This document shows, in pieces, positions 51,415-59,341 of a DNA stretch of 64,000 bases. Below the pieces are notes generated by a model. That model ran no database searches. It had not been told where the DNA came from and saw nothing but the letters and a program-made list of their open reading frames with translations. Source of the DNA: Flemingiibacterium sp045586505 (lineage in GTDB: Bacteria; Bacillota; Clostridia; Oscillospirales; CAG-272). Location of the stretch: positions 39,191-103,190 of the forward strand of contig JAZNAL010000006.1 in the NCBI GenBank assembly GCA_045586505.1, given 5' to 3'. Each line of letters begins with the position of its first letter. Position 1 is the stretch's first letter. Position numbers and translations under genes: made by a program.

Positions 51415-51481
51415 GGGCGACCGGCGCTCGTACGACTGAGCATATCCGTTAACCGCCCAGTCGCACGACCAATGGTCGCCA
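51415..51481. repeat. Palindromic repeat (GGGCGACC family)
   Basis: GGGCGACC..GCTCGTACGACTG and CAGTCGCACGACC..GGTCGCC form a long interrupted stem between convergent genes. Relatives at 6959-7031 and 57427-57493. Confidence 0.65.
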
Positions 51482-51499
51482 CTAAATATATTATAATTT

Positions 51500-52336
51500 T
51501 TATGCCCCAAGAAACTGCTCGATACCGCTTGCCTTTGCGTCGTTGTAGCCCATTTCATAAAGCCACATAAGCTTGTTTTTATCCTTTTCGATGCGTTCAA
51601 AGCCAATGGGCGCAGACGGACGGATGGCAAGCACCTGCCCCGATTTTACTCCCGCTTCTACTGCGGCGAGGGATTCGTTGTAGTTTTCATGACGGCGAGC
51701 GTTGGCTTCCACAAATTCGGGGTACTTTGCGTAGCGGAGCTTTATTGCGCCAATGTTGGAGCTCGGCTCCTTCTTAAAGCCCGCGGGCTGGGTCAGCACA
51801 ACTACTGCGCGGTCGGACTCGGTCAGCGCGTGACGCACGGGGATGGAATCACAGCATCCGCCGTCCAGGAAAAGCCCCTTTTCGGTGCGCACGGTGCGGC
51901 TGATCAGCGGAAGTGAGCTTGAGGCGCGGATGTAGGTCATATCTCGCCGGGAATCGTTGATTTCAATGTATTCGGGCTTACCGGTTTTTATATTGGAGCA
52001 GACGGCGATGAGCTTCATACTGCTTTTATTGAATGCATCGTAGTCAAAATAATCAATTTTAGACGGTATCGTCTCATAGATAAATTTTGCTCCGAAGAGG
52101 TCGCCTGTAAAAACAAGGCTCCTTACACTGCAGTAACGCCAGTTATCAACGTAGGCGACACCCACACGGGCGGCTCTGCCGCGCTGGTTTGACACATAGC
52201 TCATGGAGTGCCCCGCGCCTGCGGATACGCCGTAGATCTTCGGAAAGGTGATCCCCGCATCCATAAAATAATCGAGAACGCCGCAGGTATATATGCCGCG
52301 CATTCCGCCGCCTTCGAGTACAAGTGAGGTGTGCAT
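51500..52336 (-). CDS. Patatin-like phospholipase
   Basis: A 278-residue cytosolic lipase-like protein with oxyanion motif LVLEGGGMRGIYTCGVLD near the start, nucleophile motif YGVSAGAGH (G-x-S-x-G) and catalytic Asp in LFLDGGCCDSIPVRHAL (D-G-G). These form the Ser-Asp dyad of patatins (YjjU/RssA-like clade with GGGMRG). Acyl hydrolase activity on phospholipids or acylglycerols is expected; substrate unknown. Confidence 0.92.
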   Translation of the reverse strand: MHTSLVLEGGGMRGIYTCGVLDYFMDAGITFPKIYGVSAGAGHSMSYVSNQRGRAARVGVAYVDNWRYCSVRSLVFTGDLFGAKFIYETIPSKIDYFDYDAFNKSSMKLIAVCSNIKTGKPEYIEINDSRRDMTYIRASSSLPLISRTVRTEKGLFLDGGCCDSIPVRHALTESDRAVVVLTQPAGFKKEPSSNIGAIKLRYAKYPEFVEANARRHENYNESLAAVEAGVKSGQVLAIRPSAPIGFERIEKDKNKLMWLYEMGYNDAKASGIEQFLGA

Positions 52337-52388
52337 TTTGTGATTCCTTTCGTTTTAGCACGGTGTGTGCCTTTTGATGTTTGAAAGC

Positions 52389-52407
52389 GGGCGCACTCAG
52401 TGCGCCC
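52389..52407. terminator. Hairpin with T-run on the plus strand
   Basis: GGGCGCAC-TCA-GTGCGCCC followed by ATTTTTTT on the plus strand. Both flanking genes run on the minus strand, where no T-run follows, so its role is unclear. Confidence 0.4.
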
Positions 52408-52418
52408 ATTTTTTTATA

Positions 52419-53207
52419 TTATCGGTTCTGCCGCAGAACTTCAAATCCTGCTACTGCCGCCGCGGACGCGGCTGATAGTGCCGCGGGAAAATCCCGACCG
52501 TAGTCGAGACGGACGATAGCGTCAGCGCGATCAAGCAGCTCGCGGGAGAGTCCCCGCTTTTCTCCGCCCACCGCCAAAAATAACGGTTTCTTTAAATCGG
52601 CTTCGTAGATGGACACAGAATCCTTCATGTCGCAGCAGATAATCTTCACCGAAAGCTCGCGCATGATACTTGCGCATTCTGCAGGGGATGTGCAGATGTA
52701 GGTGTCGCACGCCTCGGATGCGCCCGCTGACGCACGGCATACGATACCCGCCGCGCTCATCCAGTTGCGCGGGGAGAGTATCACAGCGTTTGCACCCGCC
52801 GCATACAGTGAGCGCAGGGCGTAGCCGAAATTGTACGGATCCTCGATACCCTCAATCATGACAAAGAATCGCTCATCCTCGGGCACCTTCGACAGCGCCT
52901 CTGCAGTGAGAGGCGGAATGGTGCGGGCGGTGGTCTCCAGCAGCAAACCTCCGTGGCTGGCACCAAGCGCCAGTGCGTCGATCTCGATGTCGGGCACGGT
53001 AAGTATCTCGAAGCCATGCTTATGGGACATGGCTTTTAAGTAGGAAAGCTCCTTGGCGCGCGCCTTTTGACGGCTTTCGGCGACCATAAGGCGTACAAGC
53101 CTTCGGTCGGACTTTCCCGCCTCTATAGCGGCGATGACCGCACGGATGGAGGTCATCCCCTCGAAGATCAGATTCTCAGAGAGGGCTAATTTATCGGCTT
53201 CTCTCAT
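52419..53207 (-). CDS. TrmH/SpoU family RNA 2'-O-methyltransferase
   Basis: About 262 residues. An N-terminal substrate-binding part (NLIFEGMTSIRAVIAAIEAGKSDRRLVRLMV) is followed by a SPOUT knot domain. SpoU motifs: FFVMIEGIEDPYNFGYALRSLYAAGANAVILS (motif 1, usual D-P-x-N-x-G), LFLAVGGEKRGLSRELLDRAD (motif 2) and VRLDYGRDFPAALSAASAAAVAGFEVLRQ (motif 3). It 2'-O-methylates rRNA or tRNA ribose. The start at 53207 overlaps the thyX stop as ATGA; longer readings would overlap thyX by over 70 bases. Confidence 0.88.
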   Translation of the reverse strand: MREADKLALSENLIFEGMTSIRAVIAAIEAGKSDRRLVRLMVAESRQKARAKELSYLKAMSHKHGFEILTVPDIEIDALALGASHGGLLLETTARTIPPLTAEALSKVPEDERFFVMIEGIEDPYNFGYALRSLYAAGANAVILSPRNWMSAAGIVCRASAGASEACDTYICTSPAECASIMRELSVKIICCDMKDSVSIYEADLKKPLFLAVGGEKRGLSRELLDRADAIVRLDYGRDFPAALSAASAAAVAGFEVLRQNR

Positions 53208-53955
53208 CTGAGCGTTTTTCTCACCTCTGCCGCCTTGCCGCATGAGTAAGCACCCTCCGAGCAGGCACCGTACAGGCAAGCGGGTCCTGCGCGGCCGAAC
53301 AGCAGCGGGCAGGCCTCGCGCACCTCGCGAAGCATTGCTACTGCAAGCTCACGGATCTCCCACTGTGCTCGGTTGCAGCAGCGCAGGCGGAAGAAGTTGT
53401 GAAGCGAGCGGACGTTCATAGTCATGATAATACGTGTGTCGCAGGCGTTGGGAAGCACGAAGCGGGCATCCTCGTTGGCTTTCTTTTCGGCGGCACGTTT
53501 CGCCTCAACCTCGGGCATACCGGATGCAAGGTTGGCTTCGTAGTGTCGCGCGGTCAGCTTTTCACGCAGACTTTCATAGTGGCGCGCGTCCTCCTCCATA
53601 GCGGCGATAAATTCCTCGCGCGCCTCGGGGACTTTTTCTATTTCGGGGGGATGATGTAGGAAAAATCGCATTTTGAAACATAGCGCTGACTCTGAACCGA
53701 GAATGAGGCTATGCGGTGGCGGGTGATCTGTGCAAGCAGTGCGCGGGAAACGCCCTCGATACCGAAGGTGAACGAGGCGTGCTCAACGGGAGACTCGTGA
53801 CCGAGATCCTCCAGCATTTTGAGAAAGCTCTCCACCTTTTCGAGGGTGAGATTGTCCATCAGCGTATCGATATCGCTCTTTGCGTAGCAGAGCTTTGCCG
53901 CCGCGGCGATGGTCTTTTCCGCGTCGGGGGTGTATGTTAGCAGCTTTACGTTCAT
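53204..53955 (-). pseudogene. thyX: FAD-dependent thymidylate synthase ThyX, frameshifted in a C6 run
   Basis: Two overlapping frames together give one ThyX of about 250 residues. Part 1 (53955-53638) runs MNVKLLTYTPDAEKTI.. to the ThyX motif RHRIASFSVQS (R-H-R-x7-S) and ends FSYIIPPK. Part 2 continues EIEKVPEAREEFIAAMEED.. to FVLPNACDTRIIMTMNVRSLHNFF, RLRCCNRAQWEIRELA and the stop at 53204. Adding one C to the run of six at about 53645-53650 restores IIPPEIEKVP in one frame. It may be a real mutation, a sequencing indel or programmed -1 slippage. ThyX makes dTMP from dUMP with methylene-tetrahydrofolate and FADH2. Start overlaps the upstream tagA-like stop (ATGA). Confidence 0.85.
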
Positions 53956-54740
53956 GAGTCGACTCCTTTTATTACATCATTTTTATGTTTTCCCGTGAAT
54001 TTATACCAAATTACTCCGAAGAGGAATTTCGGAAGCTTCATCATTCTGCCGATGCGGGAGGGTTGGCAAAGCAGGCGGTAGAACCATTCAAGCCCTAATT
54101 TAATGAATATAGTGGGCGCGCGCTTGACATTTCCGCTGTAGCCGTCAAGACTGCCGCCAAGGGCAAGGCATAATTTGACGGTGGTGAACTTCTCACGATT
54201 GGCGAGGATCCATTTTTCCTGTACAGGCACGCCGAGGCAGACATAGAGGATATCCGGAGCGGCAGCGTTGATAAGCTCAACGATTTGATCGCTCTCCTCA
54301 CCCTCTTTTTTGAAGTAGCCGTCGTGAGTGCCGACGATGACGGCATCGGGATACGTCTCAAGCAGCTTGTCCCTCGCCATATCTGCAACTCCGGGCTTTC
54401 CGCCGAGGAAATAGATCCGTGCACCGCACTCGTTTGAATATTTGATCATTTCAAGTCCCAGCTCATACCCTGCGCATTTGGCTTTAAGGGGACGTCCGAG
54501 TATCTTCGAGGCGTAAATAACGCCGATACCGTCGGGCGTCACGAGGTCACCGCGATTGATGACGGAATAAAGTGATTCATCCTCCACGCAGGACTGTATG
54601 ATCTCGCTGTTGGGAGTAAACACCGCCTTGGGTTTATCCGTCGGGGCATTCACAAATCCGCGACATATCTCCGCCGCCTCCATAAGCGTCACGTTATGTA
54701 CGCCAACGCCCCGTATGATGATTTTCTCTGTATTTGACAT
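53952..54740 (-). CDS. WecG/TagA/CpsF family glycosyltransferase
   Basis: About 262 residues. Family marks: GVGVHNVTLMEAAEICRGFV at the start, VFTPNSEIIQSC, DLVTPDGIGVIYASKILG, the conserved IYFLGGKPGVADMA and PDILYVCLGVPVQEKWI, then ALGGSLDGYSGNVKRAPTIF. TagA-like enzymes add N-acetylmannosamine to lipid-linked GlcNAc in teichoic acid or capsule synthesis. Start at 54740 with AAGGATG six bases upstream. Overlaps thyX by four bases. Confidence 0.92.
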   Translation of the reverse strand: MSNTEKIIIRGVGVHNVTLMEAAEICRGFVNAPTDKPKAVFTPNSEIIQSCVEDESLYSVINRGDLVTPDGIGVIYASKILGRPLKAKCAGYELGLEMIKYSNECGARIYFLGGKPGVADMARDKLLETYPDAVIVGTHDGYFKKEGEESDQIVELINAAAPDILYVCLGVPVQEKWILANREKFTTVKLCLALGGSLDGYSGNVKRAPTIFIKLGLEWFYRLLCQPSRIGRMMKLPKFLFGVIWYKFTGKHKNDVIKGVDS

Positions 54741-54964
54741 GATCTTCATCCTTATTTTTATCGTCATCTTATATTATAACACAGCTTCGCGAGTTTTGCA
54801 AGAGTCTTAGATGTAAATATTAGCGCTCAACTCACGATTTGTAAATATAGAAAAGACGCAAAGGGTAGTTTAGTTAGAACACTTTTTAAAAAAGCGCAGC
54901 TGTTCATATATCGGTAACATTTTTAATGTATACTAAAAAAAGAATCTATCTTGGAGGTGATACT

Positions 54965-57367
54965 GTGGTATCGGTTAATATTTCCGTGCGCGAGCTTGTA
55001 AGCTTTGTTATCCGCTCGGGCAGTATGGACAGAGCCCATGCAAGCTATGCAAGACTCCGCAAGGGTACAAAACTGCATCAGCTTGTACAGAGTCGCGGCG
55101 GCGATAATTACACCTCCGAGGTACCCCTTTCCTGCGAGATCGAATACGGCGGGGTGACCTTCTGCCTCTCTGGCAGAGCGGACGGTGTCATCTCAGCAGA
55201 CGGCGGGTATATACTTGACGAGATCAAATCCGTCTCGAAGCCGCCAAACAGTCTGTCGCCGGAAGATTATCCCGAATACGAGGCGCAGGCGGACTGCTAC
55301 GCCTATATGTTAGCACGCGCACACGGACTGCCCAGTGTCACGGTGCGGCTCACCTTCATCTCCGTCGAAACCTATGAAACCGAGTCCTACGACGCGGTGC
55401 GCACCGCGGACGAGCTTCGGGAGCGGGTTCTGGCACTTCTTATAAAATACTACCCCTTCGCAAAGCTGGACGCCGAAGGACGGGAGCGCTTTACCACCTC
55501 AGCAAGCAAGCTGAAATTTCCGCATAAAACCTACCGTGAAGGACAGCAGGATATTATCCTCGAAACCTTCCGCACGGTCAAAAAGGGCGGCAAGCTGTTC
55601 GTGCAGGCGCCTACCGGCATCGGTAAGACGCTGTCGGTATGCTACGGAGCCGTCAAGGCGGTGGGCGAGGGATGCGGTCGGCGTATATTCTACCTCACCC
55701 CAAAATCCACGGTAGGCGAGGCACCCATCGCGGCGTTTGATTTGGTGCGTCAGCACGGACTTTCGGCGCGCATGATCACTCTACGAGCAAAGGAGCGATG
55801 CTGTTTCTGCCGCGAGCACGTCCACGACTGCAGCAGTACCTTCTGCCACTGCTCCCAAGGTCACTACGACCGCGTAAACGACGCGCTTTTAGAGTTACTT
55901 TCAACCTATAACGACATAACCGCAGAAAACGTTGACGAGATCGCAAAAAAGCACAGCGTCTGCCCCTACGAGCTTTCCCTCGATGCGGCGCTGTTCTGCG
56001 ACATCATAATCTGCGACTGCAACTATTTATTCGACCCGCGAGTGTTTCTTCGCCGCTTTTTTGACGAGGGCTGTGATCATAGTGGGAGCATCGCCCTTAT
56101 TGATGAAGCCCACGATCTTGTTGACCGCGCCCGTGAAATGTATTCGGCGGAGATTTTCTCCACTGTCTATGATAATATATTAAACCTGATCCCCGAAACC
56201 GATTTCATTCTGTATCAGCCCACAAGGCGTCTCTCGGAGGCTTTTCATGCGCTTCGCCACAAATGCAGGGACAATGAATATTACGACGGTGATGATAAAT
56301 GCGCAACGCGGCTCTCGGACGAGCCCTACCGCGACCTTGCCGAAGCGGCACAGGAGTTTTTCGTCGCCGCGATGCAGTGGCTGAAGGTAAACGGCGACAA
56401 CGCCTCAGAGATACCATTCGGAGGGCGCACCCTCGATCATGGCATAAGAGATGCGGCTTACGAAGCCAAGCGCTTTTATGACGCCTGCGCGCGGGCGGAT
56501 AAGCGGTATACCCACCTTGCCGAGCGGCACGGTGAGCGGGTGCGTGTTCGTGTGATCTGCATCGACCCGTCGGAATTCCTTGCCGAGCGTATGAAGCGCG
56601 TACGGTCGGCGGTGCTGTTTTCGGCGACGATGACGCCTATGGATTATTTTACCGACCTGCTCGGCGGAAAAGGTGCGGCGACGCTGACACTTCCCTCTCC
56701 ATTTGACCGTGATCAACTGTTCTCAGCTATCATGCACAAGGTCTCCCTGCGCTATGCTGACCGCCAGCGCACGCTGTCCTCGGTTATCGAGATCATAGAT
56801 GCCACGGTGAACACGAAATACGGCAACTACCTGGTATTTCTTCCATCCTACGAAATGCTCCGCGCAGTCGCCAGCGCCTACAAACGCTATGACCCCTCGG
56901 CGGACATCCGCATACAGAAGCCTGATATGACACTTGAAGAGCGAAAAAAATTCCTTGAGAGCTTCAAGGAGGACAGCGCCGTCATCGGCTTTGCGGTGCT
57001 TGGCGGAATGTTTTCCGAGAGTATCGACCTTGCAGGAGAGAAGCTGATCGGTGCCATCATCGTCGGCACGGGACTTGCAAGGCTGAATCTTGAGACAAAC
57101 ATCATTGCGGATTACTTCGCCCGCACCCGTGAGGCAGGCTTCGAATACGCCTACCTCTACCCCGCCATGAACAAGGTGCTCCAGGCGGTTGGACGTGTCA
57201 TCCGCACCGAATCTGACCGCGGTATCTGCGTCCTCATCGATGACCGCTACGCAACGCCTCAATACTCTCGCCTGCTGACAAACCATCTGCGGGATATACG
57301 GCTTGTCGGCAACGAAATTGCCCTCGGCGCAGCGCTGGAGGAGTTCTGGGGCGAGGACAGCGAGTAA
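54965..57367 (+). CDS. DinG/XPD-type iron-sulfur helicase with N-terminal PD-(D/E)xK nuclease
   Basis: About 800 residues. N-terminal part (about 1-180) has a RecB/Cas4-like nuclease core: LSGRADGVISADGGYILDEIKS (Asp and E-x-K) followed by YEAQADCYAYML (Q-x-x-x-Y). The helicase follows: KTYREGQQDIILETF, Walker A QAPTGIGKTLSV, a cysteine-rich Fe-S region (CCFCREHVHDC.. to CPYELS), DEAH box ALIDEAHDLVD, LFSATMTPM and the C-terminal QAVGRVIRTESDRG (motif VI). It probably unwinds and cuts DNA in repair or replication restart. Start at GTG 54965 with GGAGG seven bases upstream; an ATG 13 codons earlier lies before that site. Confidence 0.88.
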   Translation: MVSVNISVRELVSFVIRSGSMDRAHASYARLRKGTKLHQLVQSRGGDNYTSEVPLSCEIEYGGVTFCLSGRADGVISADGGYILDEIKSVSKPPNSLSPEDYPEYEAQADCYAYMLARAHGLPSVTVRLTFISVETYETESYDAVRTADELRERVLALLIKYYPFAKLDAEGRERFTTSASKLKFPHKTYREGQQDIILETFRTVKKGGKLFVQAPTGIGKTLSVCYGAVKAVGEGCGRRIFYLTPKSTVGEAPIAAFDLVRQHGLSARMITLRAKERCCFCREHVHDCSSTFCHCSQGHYDRVNDALLELLSTYNDITAENVDEIAKKHSVCPYELSLDAALFCDIIICDCNYLFDPRVFLRRFFDEGCDHSGSIALIDEAHDLVDRAREMYSAEIFSTVYDNILNLIPETDFILYQPTRRLSEAFHALRHKCRDNEYYDGDDKCATRLSDEPYRDLAEAAQEFFVAAMQWLKVNGDNASEIPFGGRTLDHGIRDAAYEAKRFYDACARADKRYTHLAERHGERVRVRVICIDPSEFLAERMKRVRSAVLFSATMTPMDYFTDLLGGKGAATLTLPSPFDRDQLFSAIMHKVSLRYADRQRTLSSVIEIIDATVNTKYGNYLVFLPSYEMLRAVASAYKRYDPSADIRIQKPDMTLEERKKFLESFKEDSAVIGFAVLGGMFSESIDLAGEKLIGAIIVGTGLARLNLETNIIADYFARTREAGFEYAYLYPAMNKVLQAVGRVIRTESDRGICVLIDDRYATPQYSRLLTNHLRDIRLVGNEIALGAALEEFWGEDSE

Positions 57368-57426
57368 TAAGATGTGGTGCTCGTTACTACTAACTTCAAC
57401 TGTATTCACTAAACACTTATAAAATT

Positions 57427-57493
57427 GGGCGACCATCGGTCGTCCGCCACTTCGATTAACGAAATTGTTTTGGCGGACGATAGGTGGTCGCCC
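57427..57493. repeat. Palindromic repeat (GGGCGACC family)
   Basis: GGGCGACCA..CGTCCGCCA and TGGCGGACG..TGGTCGCCC make a stem of over 20 bp, followed by TTCTTGTTTTT. Located between convergent helicase and ABC genes; probably doubles as a terminator. Confidence 0.7.
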
Positions 57494-57547
57494 TTCTTGT
57501 TTTTAAAAAATTTTATGAATAGTATGCGCTCCCCGTGACAATTCCGC

Positions 57548-59341
57548 TCACTCACCCGCCGCCACAAGCGCCGCATATTCACCGCCAAGCTGCATCAAAT
57601 CCGCGTGTGAACCTTGCTCGGTGATGACGCCCGCTTTTAAGTAGTAGATCACGTCACTATTCCTTATGGTGGACAAGCGGTGGGCGATGTAGATGGAGGT
57701 ACGGTCCCTCGATGCGGCTTCGATCGCCGCCTGGACACGCTGTTCTGTGTCTGTGTCGATGTGTGCGGTGGCTTCGTCCATTATCAGCACTGCGGGATGG
57801 CTCGCCACGGCTCTTGCGAAGGATAAAAGCTGACGCTCGCCCGTGGAGTAGTTGAGTCCTTGCTCGGTTACATGAGCGGACAGCCCGCCATCATCAGACT
57901 CCGTCTTTAGAAAATCGTACGCCTCCGCGATCTTTAATGCTTCGGTAATATCGGCGTCACTGCGCCCCGCACCCATATCGATGTTCTCGCGGATAGTGCC
58001 TGTGAACAGAAACACATCCTGGAGCACGGTGGCGATATTCTGTCTGAGGCAGGTGAGATTCCACTCGGTCTGGGGAATTCCGTCGATAAGTATCTCGCCC
58101 TTCTGTATGTCGTAGCACCTCGTGATGAGATTGATTATTGTGGACTTGCCCGCGCTCGTGGAGCCCACAAACGCCGCCCGTGTGCCTGCGGGGATCTTAA
58201 ATGACACTCCCTTCAGTACCCAGTCCTCGTCGGTGTACGCAAACCACACATCACGGAACTCGATCTCGCCGCGCACCTTGGCGACGTGACCGCCCTCGCG
58301 TGCCTCGGTCTCAGGCTCGTCAAGCAGTTCATAGATGCGGTCGGTGGAGACGAAGGCAGACTGTACGGTGGTGTACTTCTCCGCAAGGTCGTTGATGGGG
58401 TTAAAAAACTGCTTTACGTAGTTGGTGAACGCGTACAGAACACCCACATCAAGCACATTTACCTCGCCCGTGATGCGTCCGTAGCCGTAGGCGACAAGCA
58501 GAGCGATAATGAGCTGATTTATAAGCTCCATTGAAGGCCGCAGTATGGTGTTGAGCATCACCTGTGTGATCGCGCCCTTGAAGTACTGTCGGTTCAACTC
58601 GCGGAATTCCTTCAGCTTCTGCTTTTGTGCGTTGAACACCTGAATTATTCGCATACCCTGTATGTTTTCGCTGAAGAAACCGTTGATCTTTCCCGTGACC
58701 AGCTTTATAAATTTGAAATTTTCTTTGATAATACGCTTTATAGAGAAGGTAATAAGGCAGATGATCGGCACCGCGATGAACGCTATCAGTGCAAGCCTTA
58801 CGTCCAGCATCAGCATAACCACAACGATGCCGATAAGCAGGAAGATGTCCTTGAAAAGATTGATAAACACGTCCGAGTAAAACTCGTTGATGGTCTCAAC
58901 GTCGTTGGTGGCGCGGGTGATAAGTCTGCCTGTACCGTAGCGGTCAAGCGTCTTTATTGGCAGGCTTTCGATACGGCGGAACACCGCGTGTCGAATAGTG
59001 TTGAGTATGCCCTGAGACATCCTCGCAACCGTCCGCGCCTGCATAATATGGCAGACCGAGCCAATAAGAACGAGAAGGAAGTAAGCGATCCCAAGTCCCG
59101 TGATGGAGTAAAGCCCGTTCTGTGCCACGCCGCCGTTTATAAAATCGTCGATAACCACAGCCGCCGCAAGTGGCTTTATAAGCTCGGCTATATTAACGGC
59201 AAGCACAAGTATGACGGTAAGGATAAGCTCCTTTGCATAAGGCTTCATCATTCCCGCAAGGCGAAGGAGGTTGGATTTTTTGTTGAGCTTTTTGAACTCG
59301 GCTTTTTGGTCGGCTCTCATGCCGCGAAGTCCGTTATTCAT
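57548..59341 (-). CDS. ABC exporter half-transporter, second of a pair
   Basis: About 597 residues: six-helix ABC transmembrane domain (about 30-340) and ATP-binding domain with Walker A FVGSTSAGKSTIINL, Q-loop TVLQDVFLFTGTIREN, signature YSTGERQLLSFARA and Walker B VLIMDEATAHID. The signature reads STGER rather than SGGQ, and the Walker A has GSTSAGKS, so this is likely one half of a heterodimer with the preceding gene. Start at 59341 with GAGGAGGG eight bases upstream, overlapping the partner stop. Likely multidrug or lipid export (YheI/YheH, BmrCD type). Confidence 0.93.
   Translation of the reverse strand: MNNGLRGMRADQKAEFKKLNKKSNLLRLAGMMKPYAKELILTVILVLAVNIAELIKPLAAAVVIDDFINGGVAQNGLYSITGLGIAYFLLVLIGSVCHIMQARTVARMSQGILNTIRHAVFRRIESLPIKTLDRYGTGRLITRATNDVETINEFYSDVFINLFKDIFLLIGIVVVMLMLDVRLALIAFIAVPIICLITFSIKRIIKENFKFIKLVTGKINGFFSENIQGMRIIQVFNAQKQKLKEFRELNRQYFKGAITQVMLNTILRPSMELINQLIIALLVAYGYGRITGEVNVLDVGVLYAFTNYVKQFFNPINDLAEKYTTVQSAFVSTDRIYELLDEPETEAREGGHVAKVRGEIEFRDVWFAYTDEDWVLKGVSFKIPAGTRAAFVGSTSAGKSTIINLITRCYDIQKGEILIDGIPQTEWNLTCLRQNIATVLQDVFLFTGTIRENIDMGAGRSDADITEALKIAEAYDFLKTESDDGGLSAHVTEQGLNYSTGERQLLSFARAVASHPAVLIMDEATAHIDTDTEQRVQAAIEAASRDRTSIYIAHRLSTIRNSDVIYYLKAGVITEQGSHADLMQLGGEYAALVAAGE

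Noticed and set aside
54965..55500. Possible Cas4 and CRISPR connection of the nuclease-helicase gene
   Set aside because: No CRISPR repeat array and no other cas gene is visible; the domain is part of a helicase fusion and is better read as a repair protein.
56723..57436. 237-residue minus-strand ORF antisense to the helicase
   Set aside because: Runs inside the conserved helicase C-terminal domain; no independent support.
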